From the NCBI RefSeq assembly GCF_014773385.1, contig NZ_JACXAI010000002.1, positions 186,001 through 250,000 of the forward strand: a DNA stretch of 64,000 bases. Direction: 5' to 3'. This DNA comes from Metabacillus arenae (GTDB lineage Bacteria > Bacillota > Bacilli > Bacillales > Bacillaceae). Shown here piece after piece: positions 1 to 7,763 of the stretch (the stretch's first letter is position 1; each line of letters begins with the position of its first letter). Under the pieces are notes generated by a model, which had not been told where the DNA came from, searched no databases, and saw only the letters and a program-made list of their open reading frames with translations. The translations under genes were made by a program, and so were the position numbers.

Positions 1-573
1 ACGTTTTAAACGGCCTTTCCTATCACGAAAATACTTCGTTTGACCGTTATATAATTGTTTATCATCTCTATCTTTAGAATTATAGGAAGGAAATTCATAA
101 TCAGGAAGTTCCTTACCCTCTTTGTAATGCCAACAGCTTTTAATTTTGTACATTACTTTGTCAAATGAACTTTTAAACTCTGGCTCTGCACGATTAGAAA
201 ATCCTTCTGACTCAATTAGTTCGCAAATAAGGTTCCGTGTGATTAGGAATTCACACTTGACTAAATACGGCATCTTTTCAAGTTTATCAGAGTCGTAATA
301 TCCGCCATTTTTATTTTTAGTTTTTACTTCTTGATAAAATTTGATATCAAATCCTGCCGGATAGATATGGGACTTAAATTGTAAATCTCCTTTTATACCT
401 TCCCAATGCGTATCTGCTAAAATTGGATATTCATTTAAAATCCTTTGGTCTGTTTGAATTATAAAGCCTCTAGATTCAAGAAGTTTAAATACTTTATCGA
501 GCAGATCTTTCTTTCCATCATTAACCGTAACATCTATACTTTTTGTATCAGCATAATATGTTTTCTTGTTCAT
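1..573 (-). CDS. Hypothetical protein, C-terminus off window
   Basis: ATG at 573 follows AAAGGAG at good spacing. 191 residues are open to the left edge with no stop, so the C-terminus lies outside the window. The protein is charged, with no signal peptide or membrane segment. Near residue 90 it has a GGYYDSDKLEKMPYLVKC stretch, and Trp/Tyr residues are scattered. I do not recognise the family. It is the last visible member of the leftward train of small genes, downstream of a 53-aa gene. Confidence 0.75.
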   Translation of the reverse strand, partial: MNKKTYYADTKSIDVTVNDGKKDLLDKVFKLLESRGFIIQTDQRILNEYPILADTHWEGIKGDLQFKSHIYPAGFDIKFYQEVKTKNKNGGYYDSDKLEKMPYLVKCEFLITRNLICELIESEGFSNRAEPEFKSSFDKVMYKIKSCWHYKEGKELPDYEFPSYNSKDRDDKQLYNGQTKYFRDRKGRLKR

Positions 574-616
574 ATTTACTCCTTTAATTTAATTTATTTT
601 TACTAAAATGTGTCTT

Positions 617-778
617 TTAAAGAATTCCATCTTCTATACTACAATCTTCATAAATCACTTCTACTTCACCATTCTTCAATTGATTAACGATTGGTTCATG
701 AGCATCCTTATTATTGGAAAAATAATAAGCAACAATTTCTTCTATTTCACGCTTATTTAATTTAACTTTAATTTCCAT
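617..778 (-). CDS. Small acidic hypothetical protein (53 aa)
   Basis: ATG at 778 is preceded by AAAAGGAGTG at normal spacing. The 53-residue product begins MEIKVKLNKREIEEIVAYYF and is helical and acidic. It lies between two leftward genes with short gaps, so it is probably co-transcribed. No family recognised. Confidence 0.7.
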   Translation of the reverse strand: MEIKVKLNKREIEEIVAYYFSNNKDAHEPIVNQLKNGEVEVIYEDCSIEDGIL

Positions 779-811
779 TTTTTCACTCCTTTTCTGTAAG
801 AAATGTTCCTT

Positions 812-1024
812 TTACTTAGTTCTTTCCTTAACATTTTCTATTGTTTTATTCATTAATTCTGATGGCAAATTACTATATTGAAATTCAAACAGGTCATCAA
901 TCTCTCCATCTGTTAATTGTTTAAGTGTTTCAGTAGAAGTCATAGTCCAATATAAACCTTGCACAGAACGGATAAATTCAATTTTTTGATCTTTATTAAA
1001 CTCATTCATTAATTTTTCTAGCAT
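812..1024 (-). CDS. Hypothetical protein (70 aa)
   Basis: The ATG at 1024 has AAGGAGAG about 7 nt upstream. The product is a soluble, helix-rich, acidic protein with no recognisable motif. Spacing and orientation match its neighbours in the leftward train. Confidence 0.7.
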   Translation of the reverse strand: MLEKLMNEFNKDQKIEFIRSVQGLYWTMTSTETLKQLTDGEIDDLFEFQYSNLPSELMNKTIENVKERTK

Positions 1025-1063
1025 GTTTATCTCTCCTTTTTTCCATAAAAAACTACTTTTAAA

Positions 1064-1297
1064 TTAATTTCTTTGTGATTCTATAAACTTTTTTATCTTG
1101 ATTAATTCTTTCATGTTTCTCTTATCAAGCAAATCCCCACATTCTGAAGCCAAAAGAAATAACTGTTCTTGAAAGTCTTTTCTTAAAGATGAAGGACAAT
1201 CCAATTCGTTAGGTGTTGCACGGTCATATCCTTCTTCGCTTTCATGACAGCATTGACTAAATGCGTTCCACAAACAATGGTAGTTACTACATTCCAT
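1064..1297 (-). CDS. Cysteine-rich small hypothetical protein
   Basis: ATG at 1297 was chosen over an in-frame TTG at 1306, because AAAGGGG then sits 9 nt upstream; the TTG overlaps the SD. The N-terminal half has Cys-His residues in MECSNYHCLWNAFSQCCHE and later cysteines, which suggests metal binding. The C-terminal half is a basic helix. Function unknown. It is the first gene after the promoter at 1405-1433. Confidence 0.7.
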   Translation of the reverse strand: MECSNYHCLWNAFSQCCHESEEGYDRATPNELDCPSSLRKDFQEQLFLLASECGDLLDKRNMKELIKIKKFIESQRN

Positions 1298-1404
1298 TTT
1301 TAACAACCCCTTTACTCCTCATAATATCGTTTTTATTCAATAACATCATGCCAATTCCGACCAAACTTTTATTTTCTTAACAACTTTATTACCTCCTTGA
1401 TTAA

Positions 1405-1433
1405 ATTATAATTAATTTACTTGTGTAAATCAA
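1405..1433 (-). promoter_or_regulatory. Leftward promoter with embedded repeat element
   Basis: Read on the minus strand: -35 TTGATT, 17-nt spacer, -10 TATAAT. The spacer holds a copy of the recurrent AAATAAATTAAT-type element (here CAAGTAAATTAAT). The 20-nt plus-strand string attaatttacttgtgtaaat also occurs unchanged at 29867-29886. A second element copy lies just upstream at 1444-1457. Confidence 0.6.
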
Positions 1434-1452
1434 TATATAATATTAAATTTAT

Positions 1453-1545
1453 TTATATCATTTGTCCACCCTTTAAATCACTTTTTTTAACCTGGTCTAT
1501 ATAATTATCACTCTTATTATCCTTCGGTTTCTGCTGAATGTCCAT
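1453..1545 (-). CDS. 30-residue peptide
   Basis: Very strong SD (ACAGGAGG) 7 nt before the ATG at 1545. The product starts MDIQQKPKDNKSDNYIDQVK and is entirely hydrophilic. A repeat element and promoter lie directly downstream. The strong SD supports translation despite the length; function unknown. Confidence 0.55.
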   Translation of the reverse strand: MDIQQKPKDNKSDNYIDQVKKSDLKGGQMI

Positions 1546-1649
1546 TTTCAACCTCCTGTATTCTCTGTTTTACTCGCTCATACTATGTTTTTCAAGCATA
1601 TATTTACGATAAAATATTTGTTTTATTCACATTTTATGCGAACTACGAC

Positions 1650-1850
1650 TTACTTTCTTCTCATTGATTTCACTTGTTTCTGTATTTCAATTGCTATTTT
1701 CTCAATTTGCTTTGCATTACTTTCAATATGGTCTAATCGTTTTGACTTATCCCTTGTAGCAAAGTAGTTCAATTCTTCGTTACATTCATTAATCCTATCC
1801 ACCATTTCAAATAGTTCAGAGTTCTTTTTGTTGGGTTGATATGGTTTCAA
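1650..1850 (-). CDS. Coiled-coil small protein, TTG start
   Basis: AGAGGTGAG lies 5 nt before a TTG at 1850; there is no suitable ATG. The 66-residue product is a charged helix rich in Glu, Lys and Asn, likely a short coiled coil. No family recognised. Confidence 0.65.
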   Translation of the reverse strand: MKPYQPNKKNSELFEMVDRINECNEELNYFATRDKSKRLDHIESNAKQIEKIAIEIQKQVKSMRRK

Positions 1851-1905
1851 GTCAACTCACCTCTTACTTCTCATTTTTTTGTCTGTTCTTTCCTTGGATA
1901 GTGCA

Positions 1906-2109
1906 TTAAATATCCAATGCTTTAATCACGATTTCTCCTATTTCATCCCCGTTTATCTTTTGTCCTTTACTATCACATTGGACGCATTTTTCGTTTATTT
2001 CTTTTAACGCTTTCTCGAATTTTCTGACAGTCCACTCTAAATCCTCTGTATACCTATTTCCATGAATCATATGTCTGTTTCTAATTTTATCGGTAATGGT
2101 TCTTTTCAA
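1906..2109 (-). CDS. Hypothetical protein with CxxC (67 aa)
   Basis: Two starts compete. An ATG at 2118 abuts the AGGGAG SD; a TTG at 2109 has it at 9 nt and is preferred. The helical product carries one CVQC pair near the middle, too little for a zinc ribbon on its own. Function unknown. Confidence 0.6.
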   Translation of the reverse strand: MKRTITDKIRNRHMIHGNRYTEDLEWTVRKFEKALKEINEKCVQCDSKGQKINGDEIGEIVIKALDI

Positions 2110-2169
2110 ATTCTCCATCTCCCTATGTCGGTATTTTTGTCTAATTCGTATTTTTTAGAGTATTGCGTA

Positions 2170-2328
2170 TTAGAGATATTCAACTACTCTAAATAATTTA
2201 ATTATTGGGTACTTGTAGATTTTATCTGCAAGTTGTATACAAAACAGTTGACCTTCTTGAAATGTGTTCACCACATTCTCGTAGGTTCTTGGTTGACTTG
2301 TGTCCGAAAACCAAATTTCTATTTTCAA
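2170..2328 (-). CDS. Small hypothetical protein, TTG start
   Basis: The open frame extends back to 2370, but AAAGGGGGAAG sits 7 nt before a TTG at 2328, giving a 52-residue product beginning MKIEIWFSDTSQPRTYENVV. Predicted mainly beta-strand. No recognised family. Confidence 0.6.
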   Translation of the reverse strand: MKIEIWFSDTSQPRTYENVVNTFQEGQLFCIQLADKIYKYPIIKLFRVVEYL

Positions 2329-2372
2329 AATACTTCCCCCTTTGGTTCGCAATCTTAGCGTACTGCACATAA

Positions 2373-2519
2373 TTACTTTTTATTTTTCATTTCTTTTATC
2401 TCCCAATAAAACTTATCTTCTCCTGTTTTCAACCTATGAATGATTTCAACAGTGCTGTAATAATAAAACAATACCGTGCTTTCCCAAATAATTTTAATTA
2501 ATTCTTTAAAAAATCTCAC
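2373..2519 (-). CDS. Small hypothetical protein, GTG start
   Basis: GTG at 2519 has AAAGGG about 8 nt upstream. The 48-residue product begins MRFFKELIKIIWESTVLFYY. Its N-terminal half is an amphipathic to weakly hydrophobic helix that could touch a membrane; the C-terminus is basic. Function unknown. Confidence 0.5.
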   Translation of the reverse strand: MRFFKELIKIIWESTVLFYYYSTVEIIHRLKTGEDKFYWEIKEMKNKK

Positions 2520-2584
2520 CTTCTGCACCCTTTCTTACTTCACAGTTTTTGCGTCAATTATGTACTCAGAGGAGCAACAGCCCC

Positions 2585-2827
2585 TCATAATGTCGGCCTA
2601 TTATTCTTCCATTCACTTAAACTTTCCTCAATCTCATCAATCAATTTACTCATCTTCTTCAAGTTCTCTCCCGAAGGACTAACAGATCCATCTTCCCAAC
2701 GTTGCACAGTATATGTGCTTACTCCTATTAACCCAGCTATATCTGGTTGACTCAATCCACTCTCCTTCCTATATTTCCGTATTGGATTTTCATTTTTCCA
2801 CTGCTGCAATCTTTCTTTTATGTTCAA
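2585..2827 (-). CDS. XRE-family HTH regulator (80 aa)
   Basis: A Cro/CI-type helix-turn-helix is clear: KYRKESGLSQPDIAGLIGVS followed by TYTVQRWEDGSVSPS, the usual HTH core with the recognition helix ending in Trp-Glu-Asp-Gly. A short acidic tail follows. TTG at 2827 has AGAGGTGG at suitable spacing; GTG at 2836 is the alternative. Probably a local transcription regulator; its target is not visible. Confidence 0.8.
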   Translation of the reverse strand: MNIKERLQQWKNENPIRKYRKESGLSQPDIAGLIGVSTYTVQRWEDGSVSPSGENLKKMSKLIDEIEESLSEWKNNRPTL

Positions 2828-2888
2828 TTCAACCACCTCTAAATTGAGTCTTTATTAATTATATGTTGTGGTGGTTGTTTAATTTCCT

Positions 2889-3206
2889 TTAATTTAATAT
2901 TTTATTTAATAAATTTCTTTTTGAAATAAGCTGCTTAAACCAAGCTTTATCTTTGGTCATCAAGGACAAGTCAATTAAACTATCAATATCCAAAACCATT
3001 TCTTCAATTATTTTAAAGTTAATGATGACTTTCCGATATTCAACTTTGAATCCTTCTTTTTCTTTCTTCTTGAATGTACTCTTAGTTATTTTTCTCTTAG
3101 CTCCCCACATTTGCAGATCAGATAAATATACTTGTTTATAATATTCTTTATTCCCTAGTTCATTATGTTCGCAGATGTATTTGGCTTTTGTTTTAGATAA
3201 GTTCAT
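2889..3206 (-). CDS. Hypothetical protein (105 aa)
   Basis: ATG at 3206 with AGAGGTG inside the end of the upstream zinc-ribbon gene, which it overlaps by 14 nt, suggesting translational coupling. The protein is basic in the middle (KRKITKSTFKKKEKEG) and helical towards the end. Not recognised. Confidence 0.7.
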   Translation of the reverse strand: MNLSKTKAKYICEHNELGNKEYYKQVYLSDLQMWGAKRKITKSTFKKKEKEGFKVEYRKVIINFKIIEEMVLDIDSLIDLSLMTKDKAWFKQLISKRNLLNKILN

Positions 3207-3345
3207 GTTTGTTCACCTCTACATTGCAATCTTTGCATATTTTTTTATTTCCTTCTAATGTAATCTTACACCAGCAATATGGACATTTCAATTTATTTTG
3301 ATCATTATTAATAAGTTTATTTATAATGCTCTCGAAGTTTTTCAT
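3193..3345 (-). CDS. Zinc-ribbon-like small protein (50 aa)
   Basis: ATG at 3345, GGGAGAG upstream. The product has a CPYC-WC pair and a second CKDC pair about 14 residues later, the layout of a single zinc ribbon, preceded by a short helix. Its stop overlaps the next gene's start. Several other one-ribbon proteins occur in this element (16063, 22428, 34182, 36172). Confidence 0.65.
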   Translation of the reverse strand: MKNFESIINKLINNDQNKLKCPYCWCKITLEGNKKICKDCNVEVNKHELI

Positions 3346-3440
3346 TTACACTATCTCTCCCTGTTGTCTTTGATAGTGTATCTTATGAGCATGTGGTGGT
3401 TGTGGTGTTGCTGTTTATGTAAAATGGGTTTTAGCCTAGA

Positions 3441-3605
3441 TTAAAATTCCTCTTGAACAATTCCTTTATGGATAAAGAAGTCAAACACAATATCTGCTAC
3501 GACATCTAATTCATCTTCTGTTGGAGAATATCCATTTCTAATTAGGTTATCGAATAGAAACTCAGCAATTTCTTCAGTATCAATTGAAATTTCAATTTCT
3601 TTCAA
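3441..3605 (-). CDS. Acidic small hypothetical protein, TTG start
   Basis: TTG at 3605 with AAAGGGAGG at 9 nt. The 54-residue product begins MKEIEISIDTEEIAEFLFDN and is strongly acidic with alternating helix. This type of short acidic protein is common in Bacillus phage early regions; role unknown. Confidence 0.6.
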   Translation of the reverse strand: MKEIEISIDTEEIAEFLFDNLIRNGYSPTEDELDVVADIVFDFFIHKGIVQEEF

Positions 3606-3632
3606 TGTTTTTAACCTCCCTTTTAAGTTGGT

Positions 3633-3842
3633 TTAATTAACAATTACAAAATCCCCTTCGTGACATAAAAAGATAAGTGAATACCTGTCTTCGTCATCAA
3701 TTATGTAATACTCGTGTTCTCTCTCGTCATATTTTAAAGCATAAAGATTACCTACTGTGACATTTGAAAATTCATTATTTTCATCCTCTTTAGCTAACCA
3801 GTGACTTGCTTTTGTAATATCACTCGTAACAATACAATTCAA
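3633..3842 (-). CDS. Hypothetical protein (69 aa), TTG start
   Basis: The frame is open back to 3905, but GGGAGGTG precedes a TTG at 3842, giving MNCIVTSDITKASHWLAKED and so on. The C-terminal half looks like a small beta-barrel (YALKYD, YYIIDDE, SLIFLCHEGDFVIV). No family recognised. Confidence 0.65.
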   Translation of the reverse strand: MNCIVTSDITKASHWLAKEDENNEFSNVTVGNLYALKYDEREHEYYIIDDEDRYSLIFLCHEGDFVIVN

Positions 3843-3859
3843 TTTATTACACCTCCCTA

Positions 3860-4012
3860 TTAAGTTCTCATAAAACCGAAAGTTACAAAGAATAAATCGA
3901 CACATGATTCTTGATTACCTAAAGTAATTCCTATTCTAATATCTCCTTTTCGGAATAGACCACAGTATACTGTGTAATTACCTATGTACTTTTCTCTCCA
4001 AAATTTGCTCAT
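3860..4012 (-). CDS. Small hypothetical protein (50 aa)
   Basis: ATG at 4012 with GGAGTG upstream. The product begins MSKFWREKYIGNYTVYCGLF and looks beta-rich. It ends just upstream of the SD of the next gene, as expected for a tightly packed operon. Confidence 0.55.
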   Translation of the reverse strand: MSKFWREKYIGNYTVYCGLFRKGDIRIGITLGNQESCVDLFFVTFGFMRT

Positions 4013-4041
4013 TTTCACACTCCTTAATTTAACTAATTAAA

Positions 4042-4179
4042 TTACTTTATCAATTTAATTGCTTCTCTAATTGCTCTATGTTCTTCTTCATTCGTAGTAG
4101 CTCTGAATCCACCATAATAAGCACTTTCTAAATCTGACAACAATGATTCTAATGTTCTTATAATCTGTTCTTTTTCCAC
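4042..4179 (-). CDS. Small helical hypothetical protein, GTG start
   Basis: GTG at 4179 with AGAGGTGATAAT in front. The 45-residue protein starts MEKEQIIRTLESLLSDLESA and is a charged helical hairpin candidate. Function unknown. Confidence 0.55.
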   Translation of the reverse strand: MEKEQIIRTLESLLSDLESAYYGGFRATTNEEEHRAIREAIKLIK

Positions 4180-4191
4180 ATTATCACCTCT

Positions 4192-4594
4192 TTATTTTTT
4201 ACTTGTTTGCAAGTCTATATCTGGAATGATTGCTTCTGGACGGAATAAAATTTTGTAGTGGAAAGGGTCTTCCTTATTTGGTTCAAGCTGTTCCGCAAAG
4301 AAACTCACGTTGTCACTCAAGCCAAGATAATGTTTTTTATATTCATCCTCACCAACCTTACAAGTTACTGTCATTCTCAGGTCAGTGTCTCCATTCCCCA
4401 AAGAACAAAGTCCTTCAACGGTAAGCAGATATTTGTCGGTTATACCGTTAAAGAAAACAACCCTTCTCTGTACCTCAAATGAATCTGCCGACTTCGATAA
4501 ATTTTGTGATACTGTCTGTATCTGCTTCTGTACATCCTACCAAACCTATTACTGCCATAATAGCTACTAAACCTGTTAAAATCATCTTTTTCAT
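4192..4594 (-). pseudogene. Frameshifted beta-sandwich-type lipoprotein gene
   Basis: ATG at 4594, behind GGAGATG, opens a lipoprotein signal peptide (MKKMILTGLVAIMAVIGLVG then Cys21). That frame stops at 4475-4477 after 39 codons. The neighbouring frame continues as a coherent protein (SKSADSFEVQRRVVFFNGIT and on to the stop at 4192), so the reading frame breaks near the codons for DSIT. Together they make one ~130-residue secreted lipoprotein of a kind found in SPbeta-like phages (beta-sandwich lipoprotein; my recollection of the family). Natural mutation, programmed shift and sequencing error are all possible. Confidence 0.65.
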
Positions 4595-4683
4595 AATATC
4601 ATCTCCTATTTAGAATATTCATTTCATTTGAATTCAATATCTATATATTGTGTTTATGTTTTTCCTAATAACCATATGTAGTG

Positions 4684-4872
4684 TCATTTATTATTTTTAT
4701 ATCTAAGTACCCAATTACCGAACTGAATTTCCATATATCCTTGATAAAAATAAACCCCTCTTTTACCTAAATTAGCTTTATGCCAACGTTTTAATGAAAC
4801 ACGACTATTCCATTTAGTTCCGAAAAACCTTGTCATATGATCTTCTTTCTTATATAACCAATTGAGATTCAT
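4684..4872 (-). CDS. Basic small hypothetical protein (62 aa)
   Basis: ATG at 4872 with GGAGGAATG upstream. The product is Trp/Tyr/Arg-rich and strongly basic (MTRFFGTKWNSRVSLKRWHK), consistent with nucleic-acid contact, but no fold is recognised. A repeat element copy lies immediately upstream at 4889-4908. Confidence 0.65.
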   Translation of the reverse strand: MNLNWLYKKEDHMTRFFGTKWNSRVSLKRWHKANLGKRGVYFYQGYMEIQFGNWVLRYKNNK

Positions 4873-4920
4873 TTTTCATTCCTCCAATTTAATTTATTTA
4901 TATAAATCATAACTTTTATG

Positions 4921-5175
4921 TTAATCAGAAAATATAGTTAAATTGGTAAGATAGTATATTCTTACATCTCCATCCTTTTCAACCGAGGTTATAAAATATC
5001 CATTTTCGTTTAGGTTATTTATAACATCCTCGATATCCCATCCTGTATAATCATTCTTATCTCCATTTATAAATCGATTTACAATTATATGCTGATCATC
5101 CTCTACAACTTTAACTGTTTCACAAGTAAGATCGAATGCTTTTCGAATCCCATTTAACCAAGCAACATTTCTCAT
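4921..5175 (-). CDS. Hypothetical protein (84 aa)
   Basis: ATG at 5175 behind AGGAGG. Mixed alpha/beta acidic protein; motifs such as NGDKNDYTGWDIEDVINNL do not match a family I know. First gene downstream in a short leftward operon. Confidence 0.7.
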   Translation of the reverse strand: MRNVAWLNGIRKAFDLTCETVKVVEDDQHIIVNRFINGDKNDYTGWDIEDVINNLNENGYFITSVEKDGDVRIYYLTNLTIFSD

Positions 5176-5210
5176 TCATAGATTCCTCCTATTTATATAA
5201 AACTTCAATT

Positions 5211-5414
5211 TTATCTAAAACTAACATTTAATACTGTATATCTTACAGGTCGATTAGGATTAATCGTAACCTCTCCAATATTATTTATATAGACTAGAAG
5301 TTCACGTTCAATATCTTCGTCATCTATTATCTTTCTGATATACTCTCCTTCTTTTACACAAATAGAATTATTACCCAATGTTTCTTGCGCTATTCCAGTA
5401 AAATACCTTTTCAT
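5211..5414 (-). CDS. Hypothetical protein (67 aa)
   Basis: ATG at 5414 with AGGAGGG. The N-terminus, MKRYFTGIAQETLGNNSICV, followed by beta-strand-like segments, suggests a small barrel. Function unknown. Confidence 0.65.
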   Translation of the reverse strand: MKRYFTGIAQETLGNNSICVKEGEYIRKIIDDEDIERELLVYINNIGEVTINPNRPVRYTVLNVSFR

Positions 5415-5452
5415 TTAATTCCCTCCTATTCTAAATAAAATTTTACTTTTAA

Positions 5453-5572
5453 CTAAACTATATTGTGTTTCTTTTCGTATACCTCAGCTATTTTTCTATG
5501 TTTAATAAATTTATCAGCATGTTTGTTCGATTTCTTAAAATGGTACATTGCTATGCGAAAATAAAATTCCAT
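5453..5572 (-). CDS. 39-residue basic peptide
   Basis: ATG at 5572 lies right behind the TAA of the preceding gene (5574), with AAGGATC as a weak SD, so it is probably translated by coupling. Starts MEFYFRIAMYHFKKSNKHAD; basic and helical. Confidence 0.5.
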   Translation of the reverse strand: MEFYFRIAMYHFKKSNKHADKFIKHRKIAEVYEKKHNIV

Positions 5573-5573
5573 C

Positions 5574-5789
5574 TTAATGATCCTTAGCATTTCTTTCACT
5601 CCTTAACGTAGTATCATCCTCACTTTCATCTTCTTCAATCTCAGCTAACAATAGATGTATAGCAGCTTGTATATCATCCTTTACATGATCAGCGTAATAC
5701 AATGCCTTTCTCTTATCTCCATCTGCATTACACTTCAAAGCTTTTAATCCGGCATTTACAGCATTTATTATCTTCTCCTGCGAAATCAT
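5574..5789 (-). CDS. Helical acidic hypothetical protein (71 aa)
   Basis: ATG at 5789 follows GGGAG located at the end of the upstream gene (stop 5791), an effective stop-start coupling. The protein is helical with a DESEDD acidic patch. Not recognised. Confidence 0.65.
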   Translation of the reverse strand: MISQEKIINAVNAGLKALKCNADGDKRKALYYADHVKDDIQAAIHLLLAEIEEDESEDDTTLRSERNAKDH

Positions 5790-5790
5790 T

Positions 5791-5955
5791 CTATTCTCCC
5801 ATTTTCATTCCTAGATTAATATATTCATTTATGTATTCATCTTCTTTAATTAATTCATCTATTAGCGATGCGACTTTAAGCAATCTGTTTCCGGTTAACT
5901 TGTCGATTCCCTGATGAGCTTTCTTTTTTACTAAATCTTCGAATTTACTTTCCAC
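5791..5955 (-). CDS. Helical hypothetical protein, GTG start
   Basis: GTG at 5955 with AGGTGAGG in front. The 54-residue charged helical product begins MESKFEDLVKKKAHQGIDKL. Its stop couples to the next gene. A clean repeat element copy sits upstream at 5977-5992. Confidence 0.6.
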   Translation of the reverse strand: MESKFEDLVKKKAHQGIDKLTGNRLLKVASLIDELIKEDEYINEYINLGMKMGE

Positions 5956-5994
5956 ATCCTCACCTCTTAAAATATGATTAATTTATTTATAATC

Positions 5995-7071
5995 TTATAT
6001 TACATTGATAAGTTTATTTTTGTCAACAGTTTTATTTATGTATTTTTCTTTTGCTTGTATGTACATTGCATTTGACCATCCCAAAGGCGTGTTGATATTG
6101 TATTGATTTGTGCCTGATAAATACAATTCTGGTAAACTTCCATCTTCCAACATTACACTTTCAGTCCACTCTATATAATCTTTTGCTTTATTATAATTAC
6201 CTAATTCCATGTGACAAAGTGCTAACCAAGGTAATCCAAAGCACCATTCTGCCTCAGTTCCATAATAATGACTTAATGGATGATGCCTTCCTTCATGTTC
6301 AATTGTGGAGTAGTATGAGTCGCCTTGGTATCTAATTACGCCCCTTGACCTCAATAACTTACTTTCAACCTCATTAACAATCTTAACTGCATCATCACTA
6401 AATAACACTTTATATGGATAAATTAAACTCATTTGCGCCAAGTCAATTGGTCTATCTGCACTTTCATTAGGGAATAGATTTGACAATGAATAATAACCTT
6501 TTAATACCAGTTCTCTTGGTACAAATACGATTTCTCTAACATTCTGTAATCCGGCTATACATGCGCCAACCGATGAACTATGTACTTCTCGCCATTCTTC
6601 CCACATCCCATTATCGGAATCGATCCAATACTGGCATGTATCTAAGTACCAAACTAACTTTTGAATGATCCTGTGATCGGCTTCATTCCTAATAATTTTC
6701 TTACCTTTCTTAACACCTTCTCCTACACCAAACAGAAATGCTCCCACTGCATCGTGTTGTGCGTGCCCCCAAGGTGTGTCAATTTCCTTAACATCTTGTG
6801 CTGAAAATCTTGCGTGTATATATTCCCATTGCGCATGAGGCTTTTGTTTTGTATGTATCTCGATTTTCCATTCGTATTCAAGGAATAGATCTAGAAGTCT
6901 ATGATAAGTTTTTTCGTATCTGTTACACTGTTTATCAAGATAAGGCATTACTTCATAGCAGGAATCACGTATCCAGACGTATGAATAATCTGATGAAGGA
7001 CTTGCGTAATACAATCCATGAGGTAATCTTAAACTTTCTAAAATATTATAACTTTGTTCTAGTTTATTCAT
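5995..7071 (-). CDS. GH15-like glycoside hydrolase-related protein
   Basis: 358 residues with the layout of the (alpha/alpha)6 glycosidases of family GH15 (glucoamylase/glucodextranase type). Visible hallmarks are YVWIRDSCY at 31-39 (family W-x-R-D), a WGHAQHDAVGAFLFG stretch near 101-115, MWEEW at 156-160 with candidate acid glutamates, and SLPELYLSG near the C-terminus, where the second catalytic Glu usually lies. There is no signal peptide, so it acts in the cytoplasm. The substrate is unknown; glycogen-like host polymers or a modified sugar are possibilities, not conclusions. It sits at the end of a block with YyaC-like and SASP genes. Start ATG 7071 is followed immediately by coherent sequence. 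Confidence 0.75.
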   Translation of the reverse strand: MNKLEQSYNILESLRLPHGLYYASPSSDYSYVWIRDSCYEVMPYLDKQCNRYEKTYHRLLDLFLEYEWKIEIHTKQKPHAQWEYIHARFSAQDVKEIDTPWGHAQHDAVGAFLFGVGEGVKKGKKIIRNEADHRIIQKLVWYLDTCQYWIDSDNGMWEEWREVHSSSVGACIAGLQNVREIVFVPRELVLKGYYSLSNLFPNESADRPIDLAQMSLIYPYKVLFSDDAVKIVNEVESKLLRSRGVIRYQGDSYYSTIEHEGRHHPLSHYYGTEAEWCFGLPWLALCHMELGNYNKAKDYIEWTESVMLEDGSLPELYLSGTNQYNINTPLGWSNAMYIQAKEKYINKTVDKNKLINVI

Positions 7072-7116
7072 TTAACCCATCCCCTTAAGTTTAATTTATT
7101 TAAAAAAATTCTCATT

Positions 7117-7716
7117 TTAAACAGACAATCTTTTTAATTTAAAAGCATGCTTATTTTTCATGTTATATGTATATCTGCTTTCTTCTTTAATTAGTGGAAA
7201 TGCTTTTGTTATTGCTAACGTAGTTTCTTTTGCCATTTTCATTACTAAACTCAATCTAGTATTCTGCAATACTTGAAACTCCATGTATCCTCCAACATTT
7301 ACTGTTCCATAAATACTGTAATCACCAACTTTTGTTAATTCCTTCCCTACTCCAGCACCAGGAGACAATTTACCTTTATTAAAAGAAATTTTCCCAATAT
7401 TTTTGAATTTTCCTAGAGCAGCATCAATTGCAATCACTGTTTTCTCTTCAGGAATTTCTTTTATTTTTTCATCTAGGTTCTTAGCATGACACGGATCATC
7501 AATTGTACCGATAACATTCCTATATCCTTTTTCTTTTAACATTGTTCCAATTAAAGGAGCATAACTATCACCTGTCGATCTATCAGTACCAATGCATAAA
7601 AACAAAACATCATCTAAACTACATTTAACATATTTGCTAATTGCTTTAGTTAAATCTTTTCCATTATCAAATTTACCAAATTGGACTCCGTCATACATAT
7701 TATCTAATGCTACCAT
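7117..7716 (-). CDS. YyaC-like sporulation-associated protein
   Basis: 199 residues matching the YyaC family (DUF1256), relatives of the germination protease Gpr fold. The signature LCIGTDRSTGDSYAPLIGTM is near residue 39, followed by GTIDDPCHAKNLD and a conserved VIAIDAALG. B. subtilis YyaC is of nearly the same length. Family members occur in spore formers, and the molecular function is not settled. ATG at 7716 has AGGAGG upstream. A phage copy next to a SASP gene suggests action in a sporulating lysogen. Confidence 0.8.
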   Translation of the reverse strand: MVALDNMYDGVQFGKFDNGKDLTKAISKYVKCSLDDVLFLCIGTDRSTGDSYAPLIGTMLKEKGYRNVIGTIDDPCHAKNLDEKIKEIPEEKTVIAIDAALGKFKNIGKISFNKGKLSPGAGVGKELTKVGDYSIYGTVNVGGYMEFQVLQNTRLSLVMKMAKETTLAITKAFPLIKEESRYTYNMKNKHAFKLKRLSV

Positions 7717-7763
7717 GTTTTTACCTCCTAATAATTAATTTATTTCTCTTTAAAAATCAGATT

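Noticed and set aside
1307-1404. Possible tiny leftward gene behind a strong AAGGAGGTAATAAAG
   Set aside because: The frame after the TTG stops after four codons; other frames have no start, so only a degraded gene is possible.
1585-1767. Plus-strand open frame of 60 codons
   Set aside because: Antisense shadow of the SD-supported leftward gene at 1650-1850.
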